From Phragmitibacter sp965284365 (GTDB lineage: Bacteria; Verrucomicrobiota; Verrucomicrobiia; Verrucomicrobiales; Verrucomicrobiaceae): a DNA stretch of 64,000 nt. Positions 15,077-23,200 of this stretch are shown piece after piece (the first letter of the stretch is position 1; every line of letters starts with the position of its first letter). The translations under genes were made by a program, and so were the position numbers. The notes under the pieces were generated by a model. That model searched no databases and was not told the origin of the DNA. It saw only the letters and a program-made list of their open reading frames with translations. The stretch is from NCBI GenBank assembly GCA_965284365.1, contig OZ260079.1, forward strand, positions 558,001-622,000, given 5' to 3'.

Positions 15077-16558
15077 CTAGGACACTTTCCGTGCGCGGGA
15101 AGGCTTGGTCTCCGCAGGTTGCTTGGCAGGAGGAATCTGAACAGGATCGGCGGCTTCCGATTTGGCCGGTGCTACAATGGGAACTCCCAAAAGACGTGAG
15201 GCTTTTTCGGCGTCCTGATGGCAAAGTCGAAGAGCGAGTCGTTTGATTTCCCGCTCGATCCAGGGCAAGAGATCCAGTTCGGGGCTGGCCTGGGCGCCCT
15301 GAAGCAGGATCTGGAGGGCATCCTGCATGCGGGTGATGTTGTGGATGGGCGTGACGGCGCGCTGGGTGCTGCCCCCGAGAGGAATGTCCGAAGCCAGGAG
15401 GACGTCGGTATTACAAAGGGCGCAGGCACGAAGAATGGTGTTCTCCAATTCGCGGACGTTGCCGGGCCAGTCGTAGGCCTCCAACATGGCGAGGGCGTCT
15501 TCGCTGAAACGCATCTGCGGCATGCGTTTGCGTGCGGCCATGCGTTGCAGGAAAAAGTCGGCGAGGATGCGGGTGTCTTCCCGGCGCTCGCGCAGTGGTG
15601 GCAAATTGATGCGAACCACATTGAGGCGATAGAAAAGGTCTTCGCGAAAGCGGCCTTCAGAGACCTCGGTTTCGAGATTCTTGTTCGTGGCAGCGAGAAC
15701 GCGGACATCCGTGCGGATGGTGTCGTTTCCACCGACGCGGCTGAATTCGCCTTCCTGAAGCACGCGGAGGAGCTTGCTTTGAACGGTGAGGGGCATGTCC
15801 CCGATTTCATCGAGGAAGAGGGTGCCGCCGTCGCACTGCTCAAAGCGGCCCATGCGCTGAGCGACCGCGCCGGTAAAGGCGCCTTTCTCGTGGCCGAAGA
15901 GTTCGCTTTCCAGGAGGTTGTCCGGGATCGCCGTGATGTTGATGGCGACGAATTCTTTCTGAGTGCGCGGGCTGAATTTGTGGATGGCGCGGGCAACGAG
16001 TTCCTTCCCGCAACCGCTTTCGCCGGTGATCATGACGGCGGCATCTGAGCGGGAGACGCGGCCGATCATCTTGAACACATCCTGCATGGCACCGGAGCGA
16101 CCGATGATGGTTTCCTGGATGCTCTCTGCTGCAACAGGATTGACGGTAGCCAGAGTGGCGCGGCGTGCTTCCACGGCGTTGAGCGCGCTTTCCACCACGG
16201 AGCGCAGATCATAAGGCATCTGCTCCTTCCGGAGAAAGTCGTAGGCGCCGAGGCGCATGGCTTCGATGACGACGTTGTTCCCCGCATTGCCGCTGAAGAG
16301 CAAGACCATGGCGTTGGGATCCTGCTGGCGGAGGCGCTTCAGCAGTTCAATGCCATTAAGTCCGCTGAGGCGAGCTTCGGTGAGAACGAGGTCGGCTCTT
16401 TGTTTAGCGTAGGCAGCCAAGGCTTCTTCAGCCTTTTCAAAACACTCAATGAGCACCCCCTGTGCCTTCAGGTGGGATGCGGCCCACGATAGAAAATCAT
16501 TGTCCGTGTCCACGATGATCAGTCTCGTGGGCGCGGTGTTGGGTTCTTTGATCTGCAT
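15077..16558 (-). CDS. NtrC-like sigma-54 activator with altered receiver and no recognition helix
   Basis: 493 residues. Receiver domain (about 10-125), AAA+ sigma-54 interaction domain (about 150-385) with Walker A GESGCGKE (179-186), the sigma-54-contacting GAFTGA (226-231), Walker B TLFLDEIGD and the arginine-finger region. In the receiver the acidic pocket (Asp17, Asp19) and Lys111 are present but the phospho-acceptor position is Glu61 (LVLTEARLSGLNG; codon GAA) rather than Asp. The C terminus begins like a Fis-type helix (EREIKRLALRLCHQDAEKASRLLGV, 435-459) but the recognition helix is replaced by a Pro/Ala/Lys-rich tail (461-493). It may activate sigma-54 promoters without phosphorylation and without specific DNA binding. 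No partner histidine kinase is encoded nearby. Confidence 0.88.
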   Translation of the reverse strand: MQIKEPNTAPTRLIIVDTDNDFLSWAASHLKAQGVLIECFEKAEEALAAYAKQRADLVLTEARLSGLNGIELLKRLRQQDPNAMVLLFSGNAGNNVVIEAMRLGAYDFLRKEQMPYDLRSVVESALNAVEARRATLATVNPVAAESIQETIIGRSGAMQDVFKMIGRVSRSDAAVMITGESGCGKELVARAIHKFSPRTQKEFVAINITAIPDNLLESELFGHEKGAFTGAVAQRMGRFEQCDGGTLFLDEIGDMPLTVQSKLLRVLQEGEFSRVGGNDTIRTDVRVLAATNKNLETEVSEGRFREDLFYRLNVVRINLPPLRERREDTRILADFFLQRMAARKRMPQMRFSEDALAMLEAYDWPGNVRELENTILRACALCNTDVLLASDIPLGGSTQRAVTPIHNITRMQDALQILLQGAQASPELDLLPWIEREIKRLALRLCHQDAEKASRLLGVPIVAPAKSEAADPVQIPPAKQPAETKPSRARKVS

Positions 16559-16687
16559 CGAATGGACACTCTTCCACAGAAGTGACCCTACGCCAAGCGG
16601 TAGATTGAATTGAAGGGGATAGTTTCGAGAGGGGAAAACGCCCCGAAATCCATGGATGATGGAGTGAGTCCAAAAATTACACTTCGC

Positions 16688-17410
16688 CTACACTCCGCCG
16701 TAGCGGCGATGCCGCCTGGAGAACTCTTGCACGGCGGCAATGAGTTCTTCCTTCCGGAAGTCCGGCCAGAGGGTTTGGGTGATGTAGAACTCGGTATAAC
16801 TGAGCTGCCAGAGGAGGAAGTTGGAGAGCCGCATCTCGCCGCTCGTCCGGATCAGGAGATCGGGATCCGGATAGTATCGGGTGTAGAGGTGCTTGCTGAA
16901 GACTTCGGCATCGATCATGCCTTTGTCCAAGTGACCTTTTTCGACGCTTTCAAGGAGGCTTTTGATGCCATCCACGATCTCCTCACGGGCACCATAACTG
17001 AGCGCGAAAATGAGGGTGAGGCCGGAATTCTGGGAGGTCTGCTCAATGGAACGATGGAGCTGGGCTTGGCAGGACTCAGGAAGATCATGCAAACGTCCGA
17101 TGGCCTGGAGGCGGACATTGCGCTCGATCATCTCCCTGGTCTTATCCTTGAGGAAACGCTCCAGCATTTTCATGAGGAAGCTGACCTCGGTCTTGGGCCG
17201 CTTCCAGTTCTCGGTGGAGAAGGCGTAAAGGGTGAGGTATTCCACGCCGAGTTCACCGCAGGTTTCTACAGCGGTGCGAACTGAATCGGCGCCACGGCGA
17301 TGACCTTCCGTGCGAGGCAGGCCCCGTTCCTTCGCCCAGCGGCCGTTTCCATCCATAATGATGGCGATGTGCTTGGGAATCGTGAGAGATCCGGTATCGA
17401 CAGCAGGCAT
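16688..17410 (-). CDS. uppS: Isoprenyl transferase (undecaprenyl diphosphate synthase)
   Basis: 240 residues, standard family length. It condenses isopentenyl diphosphate units in cis onto an allylic primer to make the C55 lipid carrier for peptidoglycan and other wall polymers. Signatures: HIAIIMDGNGRWAKERGLPR (catalytic Asp and diphosphate-binding Arg), YLTLYAFSTENWKRP, and the C-terminal RTSGEMRLSNFLLWQ with SYTEFYI. Cytosolic, membrane-associated. It is separated from purA by 189 bp containing a strong hairpin, and from the NtrC-like gene by 129 bp; all run on the minus strand. Confidence 0.96.
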   Translation of the reverse strand: MPAVDTGSLTIPKHIAIIMDGNGRWAKERGLPRTEGHRRGADSVRTAVETCGELGVEYLTLYAFSTENWKRPKTEVSFLMKMLERFLKDKTREMIERNVRLQAIGRLHDLPESCQAQLHRSIEQTSQNSGLTLIFALSYGAREEIVDGIKSLLESVEKGHLDKGMIDAEVFSKHLYTRYYPDPDLLIRTSGEMRLSNFLLWQLSYTEFYITQTLWPDFRKEELIAAVQEFSRRHRRYGGV

Positions 17411-17528
17411 GGAATGGATGGAAGAGGCGCGGCCGCAAAGAAAGCTGACCGCGCGGGATAGTAGCTAGGCAATGCGCGCCGTCAAACCGAGGCGCATGGC
17501 GAATCCATGCGAATCTGGTCTAAGCATC

Positions 17529-17557
17529 CCTGAACGAATGGATGGCATTCGTTCAGG
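17529..17557. terminator. 12-bp hairpin downstream of purA (possible 3' end)
   Basis: CCTGAACGAATG-GATGG-CATTCGTTCAGG, a perfect 12-bp stem with a 5-base loop, 43 bp beyond the purA stop on the minus strand. No T-run follows, so it is either a weak terminator, an RNA-stabilising 3' structure or a member of the CGAATG-type hairpin repeats. Confidence 0.45.
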
Positions 17558-17599
17558 ATGAAGCAAAGTGATGCAATTTCGCGCTAGTCGCGGTGAGAC

Positions 17600-18874
17600 T
17601 TAGCTCACTACCAGGGTCTGATCACGAGAGGGGCCGATGCCGAGAAGTCCAACGGGCGCGCCTGACAGCTGTGCGAGACGGCCCAGGTAGATTTTGGCCT
17701 TCTCGGGAAGATCCGCGTAATCCCTCATGCCGCTGAGATCCTGCAGCCAGCCTTCGTGCTCCTCATAAATGGGCTCACAGCGCTCGATCTCGGGGATGGT
17801 CGCAGGGGGATACTTCAGGATTTCGCCGTCCAAACGATAGGCGGTGCAGATACGAATCTTGGCGAGGCCATCAAGGCCATCGAGATTGGTGATGGCGATC
17901 TCATCACAGCCATTGACCATGACGGCGTGACGCAGCAGGACGGTGTCCAGCCAACCGCAGCGGCGGGCGCGACCGGTGGTGGCTCCGAACTCGCGGCCCA
18001 TGTCATGGAGCATATCGGAGATTTCCTGGCTTTCGGCCACGAAAGGGCCGCCGCCCACGCGGGTGGTGTAGGCTTTGGCGACACCAACGACGCGGTCTAT
18101 TTTCCGCGGGGAAACGCCGCTTCCGGTACAGGCACCGCCTGCGGTGGTGTTGGACGAAGTGACGAAAGGATAGGTGCCGTGGTCGATGTCGAGGTAGCTG
18201 CCCTGGGCGCCTTCGAAGAGGACTTTTTTACCGTCCGCGAGGGCTTCGTTCAGATAAACGACGGTGTTCGTGATGTGGGGCTGGAGCAGCAAGGCGGCTC
18301 CGGTGATCTCTTCCACGACGGCGGCGACATCCACCTTCTCCACGCCGGCGCTTTCGAGCTCCTGGTTGTGCAGAGCGGCGCGCCACTCGATCTCGTGGGC
18401 GAGCTTCGTCGTGTCCCGCAGATCGGTGACGCGGAGGCCCTGGCGCTCGATCTTGTCCGAATAGGTGGGTCCAATGCCACGGCCAGTGGTGCCGATGGCG
18501 TTCTCACCACGGCGGCGTTCGCGGGCGAGATCCAAGACGCGGTGATACGGCAGCGTGATGTGGGCGCGGTCGCTGATGAGGAGATTGGCGGGGGTGATTT
18601 CGACGCCCTGGTCGCGCAGCTTGTTCATCTCCTTGAGAAGGCCGACGGGATCAATGACAACGCCATTGCCGATGACGCAGATCTTGTCCTTCCAGAGGAT
18701 GCCGCTGGGGATGAGGTGGAGAATGTATTTGATGCCGTCGTTGATGACGGTGTGGCCTGCATTGCTCCCGCCCTGTGCGCGGGCGACGACGTCGCTCTGC
18801 TCGGTGAGGTAATCTACGATTTTACCTTTGCCCTCATCTCCCCACTGGAGACCGACGATGATGGTATTTGACAT
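17600..18874 (-). CDS. purA: Adenylosuccinate synthetase
   Basis: 424 residues from the ATG at 18874; upstream in-frame codons to 18931 lack family similarity. It joins IMP and aspartate using GTP, the first committed step to AMP. Visible motifs: IIVGLQWGDEGKGKIVDYL (P-loop, catalytic Asp), GGSNAGHT (catalytic His), GTTGRGIGPTYSDK (IMP loop), FEGAQGSYLDIDHGTYPFVTSSN and the C-terminal TTRVGGGPF substrate loop. Cytosolic homodimer. Located 117 bp after the FHA-domain gene on the same strand; purine and pyrimidine genes (purA, carA) thus lie close together. Confidence 0.97.
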   Translation of the reverse strand: MSNTIIVGLQWGDEGKGKIVDYLTEQSDVVARAQGGSNAGHTVINDGIKYILHLIPSGILWKDKICVIGNGVVIDPVGLLKEMNKLRDQGVEITPANLLISDRAHITLPYHRVLDLARERRRGENAIGTTGRGIGPTYSDKIERQGLRVTDLRDTTKLAHEIEWRAALHNQELESAGVEKVDVAAVVEEITGAALLLQPHITNTVVYLNEALADGKKVLFEGAQGSYLDIDHGTYPFVTSSNTTAGGACTGSGVSPRKIDRVVGVAKAYTTRVGGGPFVAESQEISDMLHDMGREFGATTGRARRCGWLDTVLLRHAVMVNGCDEIAITNLDGLDGLAKIRICTAYRLDGEILKYPPATIPEIERCEPIYEEHEGWLQDLSGMRDYADLPEKAKIYLGRLAQLSGAPVGLLGIGPSRDQTLVVS

Positions 18875-18991
18875 GATGAATGATTGAGAAAAGCGGGCAA
18901 TGCATGGCCCTACATGGTGGCGGAGCGCCACAGGAGAACTTCCCTTCAGTAAGTGATTCCGGCTGAGACGATTAAGATTGGTCTTACGGGC

Positions 18992-19570
18992 TCAGGCCCC
19001 CATCTGCAGAATCATGAATGCGGCCGCGCCACATGCGGCCAAGCCAAGAACGCCGAGAAGCATGATCATGCCGCCGCCACCTTTTTTGGTTTTGACCTTC
19101 TGGCCAAAGCCAGTGCGCATTTGCGTCGGGCAGGAGGTGGTGCCCAGACCAGTCAGGACAGGCGCAGTCGCCTGAGCGGAACTGAAGGAGGGTTCCGGTG
19201 CGGAACTGGCCTCTTCTTCGTAAGATGATTCGCCGGAACTGTAATCTTCGGCAGGAGCTTCCGCTTCTGACTCGGCCGCGGCTTCCTCATTGACGACGAC
19301 GGCGTGGCAACTGCCGAGGCGGAATTCTTCGCCGGCGGCAAGGGTGGCGCTTTCCACACGCTGTCCATTCACATGGGTGCCATTCGTGGAGCCAAGATCG
19401 TGGAATTCAATACCACTGCCGCGGGACAGGATTTCACCGTGGTAGCTGGAGACGGAACCGTCCCGCACCACAAAGTCATTGTCCTCGGCGCGGCCAATGC
19501 GGGCGCGTTCCTCTGTGAGGTCGAACTCCTGCACCGAGCCGTCGGTGGTCGTGATTTGGATTTTTGGCAT
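18992..19570 (-). CDS. FHA-domain protein with C-terminal membrane anchor
   Basis: 192 residues from the ATG at 19570. An FHA phosphothreonine-binding domain occupies about 1-95, with the diagnostic RIGRAEDNDFVVRDGSVSSYH (Gly-Arg, Ser, His) and DLGSTNGTHVNGQRV. Then comes an acidic Ser/Glu/Ala-rich linker (about 95-150), a short basic stretch (KVKTKKGGGG) and a C-terminal hydrophobic helix (MIMLLGVLGLAACGAAAFMIL). The FHA domain would face the cytosol and bind a Thr-phosphorylated partner; the window's Ser/Thr kinase at 42815-45319 is a candidate. It starts 22 bp after carA and is probably co-transcribed. Confidence 0.88.
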   Translation of the reverse strand: MPKIQITTTDGSVQEFDLTEERARIGRAEDNDFVVRDGSVSSYHGEILSRGSGIEFHDLGSTNGTHVNGQRVESATLAAGEEFRLGSCHAVVVNEEAAAESEAEAPAEDYSSGESSYEEEASSAPEPSFSSAQATAPVLTGLGTTSCPTQMRTGFGQKVKTKKGGGGMIMLLGVLGLAACGAAAFMILQMGA

Positions 19571-19592
19571 AACTAGGAAATTTTTAGCGGAA

Positions 19593-20753
19593 TCAGCGGG
19601 AGGCATCAATCAAATTGGCGAACTCCTTGAAGAAGTAGGAGGCGTCATTGGGGCCGGGAGCCGCTTCGGGGTGATACTGGACACTGAAAATGGGCCAGTC
19701 GCGATGACGCAAACCTTCGACGGTGTGGTCGTTGAGATTGAGGTGGGTGACCTCGACGCCGGAGGCCAGCGATTCGCCATCCACGGCGAAACCGTGGTTC
19801 TGGCTGGTGATGGCGACTTTCCCGCTGCGAAGATCCTGGACGGGCTGGTTTCCGCCGCGGTGGCCGAACTTGAGTTTGAAGGTCTTACCACCGAAAGCGT
19901 GGCCCAAAATCTGGTGGCCAAGGCAGATGGCGAAGATGGGCTGGTGCGGGACGAGTTTCCGGATTTCCGTGTGAATGTAGTCCAGTGCGCCAGGGTCGCC
20001 GGGGCCGTTGCTGAGGAAGACGCCGTCGGGTTTGAGGGCGAGGACGTCCTCGGCTTTTGTGGTGGAAGGAACCACAGTGACCTTGAAACCTTCCTGGCGG
20101 AGGCGGCGGAGGATATTCCGTTTGATGCCGAAGTCGTAGGCCACGACGTGATGACGGGCTTTTTGGAGTTTGTGGAAGACGCCTTCGTCGCTTTCGGCCT
20201 CAAAGCCCTGGCTGGGATTAGGAATGTCCCAGCGGCGGCTGTCCGAGTCGGACTCATCCCAGGAGTAAATACTCTTCGCGGTGACTTCCTTCACATAGTC
20301 ACTGCCTTCCATGGGCGTGCTGCGCTTGGCCATTTCAACGGCTTCATCTTCACTGGCGGTGGTGATGACGGCCTGCATGGCACCGCGAGTGCGGAGGTGC
20401 TTCGTGAGCGCGCGGGTGTCGATGCCCTGGATGCCGGGGATATTCCAGCGCTTCAGGTAGGCATCGAGCGACTCTTCACTGCGCCAGTTGCTGGGGGTTT
20501 CGCAGAGCTCTTCGATGACAAAGCCACGGACGTGAGGCTCGGAACTCTCGTCATCAAGGGAATTGATGCCGTAGTTCCCGATTTCCGGGTAGGTCATCGC
20601 CACGATCTGGCCGCGGTAGGAGGGATCGGTGAGAACCTCCTGGTAGCCCGTCATGGACGTGTTGAAACAGATTTCCCCAGACCGGGTTTCCGGGGCGCCA
20701 AAGGCTTCTCCCTCAAAACACCGGCCGTCTTCCAAAGCCAATATTGCTCTCAT
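19593..20753 (-). CDS. carA: Carbamoyl-phosphate synthase, small (glutaminase) subunit
   Basis: 386 residues, the normal length. It hydrolyses glutamine and channels ammonia to CarB for carbamoyl phosphate used in pyrimidine and arginine synthesis. N-terminal CPSase domain: LALEDGRCFEGEAFGA, GEICFNTSMTGYQEVLTDPSY. C-terminal class I glutamine amidotransferase: nucleophile in FAICLGHQILGHAFGG, His and Glu in SVQYHPEAAPGP, and SNGPGDP for the oxyanion loop. carB is not in this window. Divergent from the GFA gene with an 82-bp shared upstream region; the FHA gene follows at 22 bp. Confidence 0.97.
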   Translation of the reverse strand: MRAILALEDGRCFEGEAFGAPETRSGEICFNTSMTGYQEVLTDPSYRGQIVAMTYPEIGNYGINSLDDESSEPHVRGFVIEELCETPSNWRSEESLDAYLKRWNIPGIQGIDTRALTKHLRTRGAMQAVITTASEDEAVEMAKRSTPMEGSDYVKEVTAKSIYSWDESDSDSRRWDIPNPSQGFEAESDEGVFHKLQKARHHVVAYDFGIKRNILRRLRQEGFKVTVVPSTTKAEDVLALKPDGVFLSNGPGDPGALDYIHTEIRKLVPHQPIFAICLGHQILGHAFGGKTFKLKFGHRGGNQPVQDLRSGKVAITSQNHGFAVDGESLASGVEVTHLNLNDHTVEGLRHRDWPIFSVQYHPEAAPGPNDASYFFKEFANLIDASR

Positions 20754-20835
20754 CGTGCATTTCTCAGATACGCGCCCTTTCGCTGGTGCGCAAGATGATT
20801 ACCATCTGCCTGCCGCGCATGCGGCTTTTGTAGCC

Positions 20836-21276
20836 ATGAGTACTCCCACCACCGATGTCATCCGCGGCTCCTGCCTCTGTGGCAGCATCACTTTCGAAGT
20901 GACCCTGCCAGCCCTCTGGTTTCATTATTGTCACTGCTCGTCCTGCCGGAAGACGACTTCTTCGGCTCACGCCTCCAACCTCATCTTTCCGCCAGATGCC
21001 ATTCGCTGGCTAACGGGCGAGTCACAGATCCAGAAGTTTGTGGATCAGACGGAGAACCTTGGCTTCAAACGCGAGTTCTGTAAGACCTGTGGCTCGGCCG
21101 TGCCCCGGCTTACCCGGACGAATGAGTATCTCGTGGTGCCTGCCGGGGTGTTGGATGACGATCCCCTCACCCGCCCCGAACGAAGCATTTATTGGAGCGA
21201 TCGGGCACCGTGGTATGTGGAGACGCCGGAGATGCCGAAGTTCACGGAGGGGATGAATTCTGAGTTGATGGAGTAG
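20836..21276 (+). CDS. GFA-family zinc protein (glutathione-dependent formaldehyde-activating-like)
   Basis: 146 residues. The cysteine layout of the GFA/CENP-V fold is complete: SCLCGSITFEV, HYCHCSSCRKTTSSAH and EFCKTCGSAVPR, giving two zinc sites. Characterised founders bind S-hydroxymethylglutathione, but most GFA proteins have no proven substrate, so only a zinc-binding small enzyme or carrier can be claimed. The start at 20836 places the SCLCG motif 12 residues in; a longer frame runs over the carA start region. A good terminator follows at 21347-21373. Confidence 0.85.
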   Translation: MSTPTTDVIRGSCLCGSITFEVTLPALWFHYCHCSSCRKTTSSAHASNLIFPPDAIRWLTGESQIQKFVDQTENLGFKREFCKTCGSAVPRLTRTNEYLVVPAGVLDDDPLTRPERSIYWSDRAPWYVETPEMPKFTEGMNSELME

Positions 21277-21346
21277 TTTCAGTGCCGCCTGCGAAACTGC
21301 ACGATTTACAGAGAGCTAAGAATTAGATAAGATCGAATAACTGTTT

Positions 21347-21373
21347 GGCGCTCGTATCGCGAGCGCCGTTTTT
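21347..21373 (+). terminator. Rho-independent terminator (GGCGCTCG stem, T5)
   Basis: GGCGCTCG-TATCG-CGAGCGCC, a perfect 8-bp GC stem, then G and five T residues. It ends 7 bases before the ATG of the next gene, so it either simply terminates the GFA transcript or lies in the leader of the downstream gene. Confidence 0.8.
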
Positions 21374-21380
21374 GATCATT

Positions 21381-22040
21381 ATGAAAACCGCCCTCAGCTT
21401 GCTCATTGTATGGGCACTGACTGTCAGCAGTTTACTTGGGAATGAGGCAGAGGGGAACGAGCTGCAAAAGCTCAAAGAGGATCTTGGGAAGCCTTGGGAT
21501 AAAGTGATCGTCGGCGTCGTGTATGTTTCTTGCACCTCGCTAGTGCTGGCAGGGCATTTTACAGCGCAAGGCGACAAAGTCTCCGTGATGACTTCGCAGG
21601 GCAGCAGTGATCCTGAATCGAACCCTTTGTCAACGAGCGCACTCGTCATGACAAAAGACACGGTGAGCGCCAAGACACTTGAGTTGTTTCAGTCGGCGAT
21701 GGCCTCACTTGATGACGGCGAGTGGCTTAGATCCCTCTCTGACAAAGAAAGAGCGACCGAGAAAGCGGCGAGAATCAAGGCATGGGAAGCTTGCGAACGT
21801 GCTGCCTCAATGAAGCCTGAGGAGCGTGCGACGCTGGAGAAACGAATTCAAGACTACAAAGCGTCTTACATGCAATCAGAGTCAATCCCCAACCTATACG
21901 ACGGCGTTGGTTTCCCTAGCAAACACACCCTGCTGGTTTGCGTGATTCGCGGGGAAGATAAAGTGACCTACCAGAATAATCTCAAAAGCGATGCCTGCCG
22001 GGAAATTCTGCACTGGATCATCTCTTTGAAGGCTAATTGA
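21381..22040 (+). CDS. Secreted orphan protein paired with a signal-peptidase-like gene
   Basis: 219 residues. Residues 1-19 are a signal peptide (MKTALSLLIVWALTVSSLLG). The mature part has no family I recognise: a strand-rich part around DKVIVGVVYVSCTSLVLAGHF, a charged helical part (about 115-180, EKAARIKAWEACERAAS) and a C-terminal part TLLVCVIRGEDKVTYQNNL. The start sits 7 bases after a terminator hairpin and has no visible Shine-Dalgarno. It is 27 bp upstream of the signal peptidase homologue, so the two are likely one transcript. Base composition is less GC-rich than the neighbouring housekeeping genes, which hints at recent acquisition. Confidence 0.6.
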   Translation: MKTALSLLIVWALTVSSLLGNEAEGNELQKLKEDLGKPWDKVIVGVVYVSCTSLVLAGHFTAQGDKVSVMTSQGSSDPESNPLSTSALVMTKDTVSAKTLELFQSAMASLDDGEWLRSLSDKERATEKAARIKAWEACERAASMKPEERATLEKRIQDYKASYMQSESIPNLYDGVGFPSKHTLLVCVIRGEDKVTYQNNLKSDACREILHWIISLKAN

Positions 22041-22067
22041 TCCATTTCAGAACTTCGGCACAAAACA

Positions 22068-22610
22068 ATGACTTTTACCGCAGCGCTTTTCCTTGGCTTG
22101 CTTGGGATGAATAGCCTTAAAATGACAGGCCAACTAAGGGCGTTCAGCGTTCCCACAAACGGGATGGCACCCGCAATTGAGGCCAAAGACCAAATCTTAA
22201 TGGAAGGTCTCAGCTATGTGGCAGGAAAACCGTCGCGTGGACAGGTCCTCATTTTCAAGACTGACGACATCCCACTCGTTGGTCAGTCTGCGATTTATAT
22301 GCGGAGGGTGGTAGGTTTACCTGGAGACCGTTTGAGGCTTAGCGATGATGGCAAGTTGTATGTGAACGAAGCAGCAATTGCGTTGAGGAATAAAGCTGGC
22401 GAGATCCAGTATGTCATCTTGCCAAGCGCTGCCTATTTAAACAACGAGACTCAAACTGTAGCGGTGCCGGAGAAACATTATTTTGTGCTGGGAGACAATT
22501 CGCCTTCCAGCTCAGACAGCCGGTTTTGGGGATTCGTGCCGGAAGAAGCGGTGATTGGTAAAGCGGTGTTTTGTTATTGGCCAGCGAATCGGATTGGGGT
22601 CATTGAGTAA
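22068..22610 (+). CDS. Signal peptidase I (S26) homologue without the Ser/Lys dyad
   Basis: 180 residues: a short N-terminal hydrophobic segment (about 3-17) and an S26 domain. Boxes are recognisable: SVPTNGMAPAI (box B), RGQVLIFK (box C), YMRRVVGLPGD (box D) and VLGDNSPSSSDSRFWG (box E). In active enzymes box B is PSGSM and box D is YIKR; here the nucleophile position is Gly32 (codon GGG) and the general-base lysine position is Arg79. Both catalytic residues are therefore absent while the scaffold, including GDN and DSR, is kept. It is predicted to be a membrane-anchored non-catalytic binder of exported substrates, perhaps of the secreted orphan encoded 27 bp upstream. Confidence 0.85.
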   Translation: MTFTAALFLGLLGMNSLKMTGQLRAFSVPTNGMAPAIEAKDQILMEGLSYVAGKPSRGQVLIFKTDDIPLVGQSAIYMRRVVGLPGDRLRLSDDGKLYVNEAAIALRNKAGEIQYVILPSAAYLNNETQTVAVPEKHYFVLGDNSPSSSDSRFWGFVPEEAVIGKAVFCYWPANRIGVIE

Positions 22611-22724
22611 ATATTCGTTTGCAGGCTGCGAAGGTTCTTCGTGGACGCGGAACGCGTTATTGCGTCGAACACAGGCGGGCTCGATAGACGTTGCGTCCCG
22701 GCGCTAAAACGTTAAAATGCAGGG

Positions 22725-22925
22725 ATGAGTGCAGTTCAGGAAATTGAACAAGCTGTGGCCAAACTCTCACCGGAGGAACTTTCTAACTTCCGTGGGTGGT
22801 TTGCGGAGTTTGATGCAGAAGCTTGGGATCAACAGTTCGCGGCTGATGTCGCGGCAGGCCGACTGGACGAGCTCGCGAACGAAGCGATTCAGGAATTGCA
22901 AAGCGGGCGCTGCAAAGATCTGTGA
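22725..22925 (+). CDS. Antitoxin of a RelE/ParE-type toxin-antitoxin module
   Basis: 66 residues. It matches a frequent small antitoxin type with PEELSNFRGWFAEFDAEAWDQQF and AAGRLDELANEAIQEL; these proteins bind and neutralise the toxin through their C-terminal helix. Its TGA stop overlaps the GTG start of the toxin gene (GTGA), the usual arrangement for coupled translation. The pair probably represses its own promoter. Confidence 0.8.
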   Translation: MSAVQEIEQAVAKLSPEELSNFRGWFAEFDAEAWDQQFAADVAAGRLDELANEAIQELQSGRCKDL

Positions 22926-23182
22926 AGCATCGAACGACCGCGAAGTTTTGGCAGCTATACAATAGTCTGCCTGAACCCATTCAGCGGCTGGCGGATCAGA
23001 ACTATGAGCTGTTAAAAAATGATCCCTGGCATCCTTCGCTGCACTTTAAGAAAGTGGGCAAGTTTTGGTCCGTTCGAATAGGCATACACTACCGAGCTGT
23101 TGCTGTTGAGTACGGTGAAGACATCGTCTGGTTTTGGACAGGTCATCATGACGGGTATGACAGGATCATCGCTGGCCGTTGA
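22922..23182 (+). CDS. RelE/ParE-superfamily toxin
   Basis: 86 residues starting at GTG. The fold signature is that of small type II toxins: KFWQLYNSLPEPIQRLADQNYELLKNDP (helical hairpin), then HFKKVGKFWSVRIGIHYRAVAV (central strands with Arg residues) and WTGHHDGYDRIIAG. RelE-like members cleave mRNA on the ribosome and ParE-like members poison gyrase; sequence does not decide between them. It converges on the DUF1592 gene with an 18-bp gap. Confidence 0.8.
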   Translation: MKHRTTAKFWQLYNSLPEPIQRLADQNYELLKNDPWHPSLHFKKVGKFWSVRIGIHYRAVAVEYGEDIVWFWTGHHDGYDRIIAGR

Positions 23183-23200
23183 GGCCCGCTCACGATCCAA

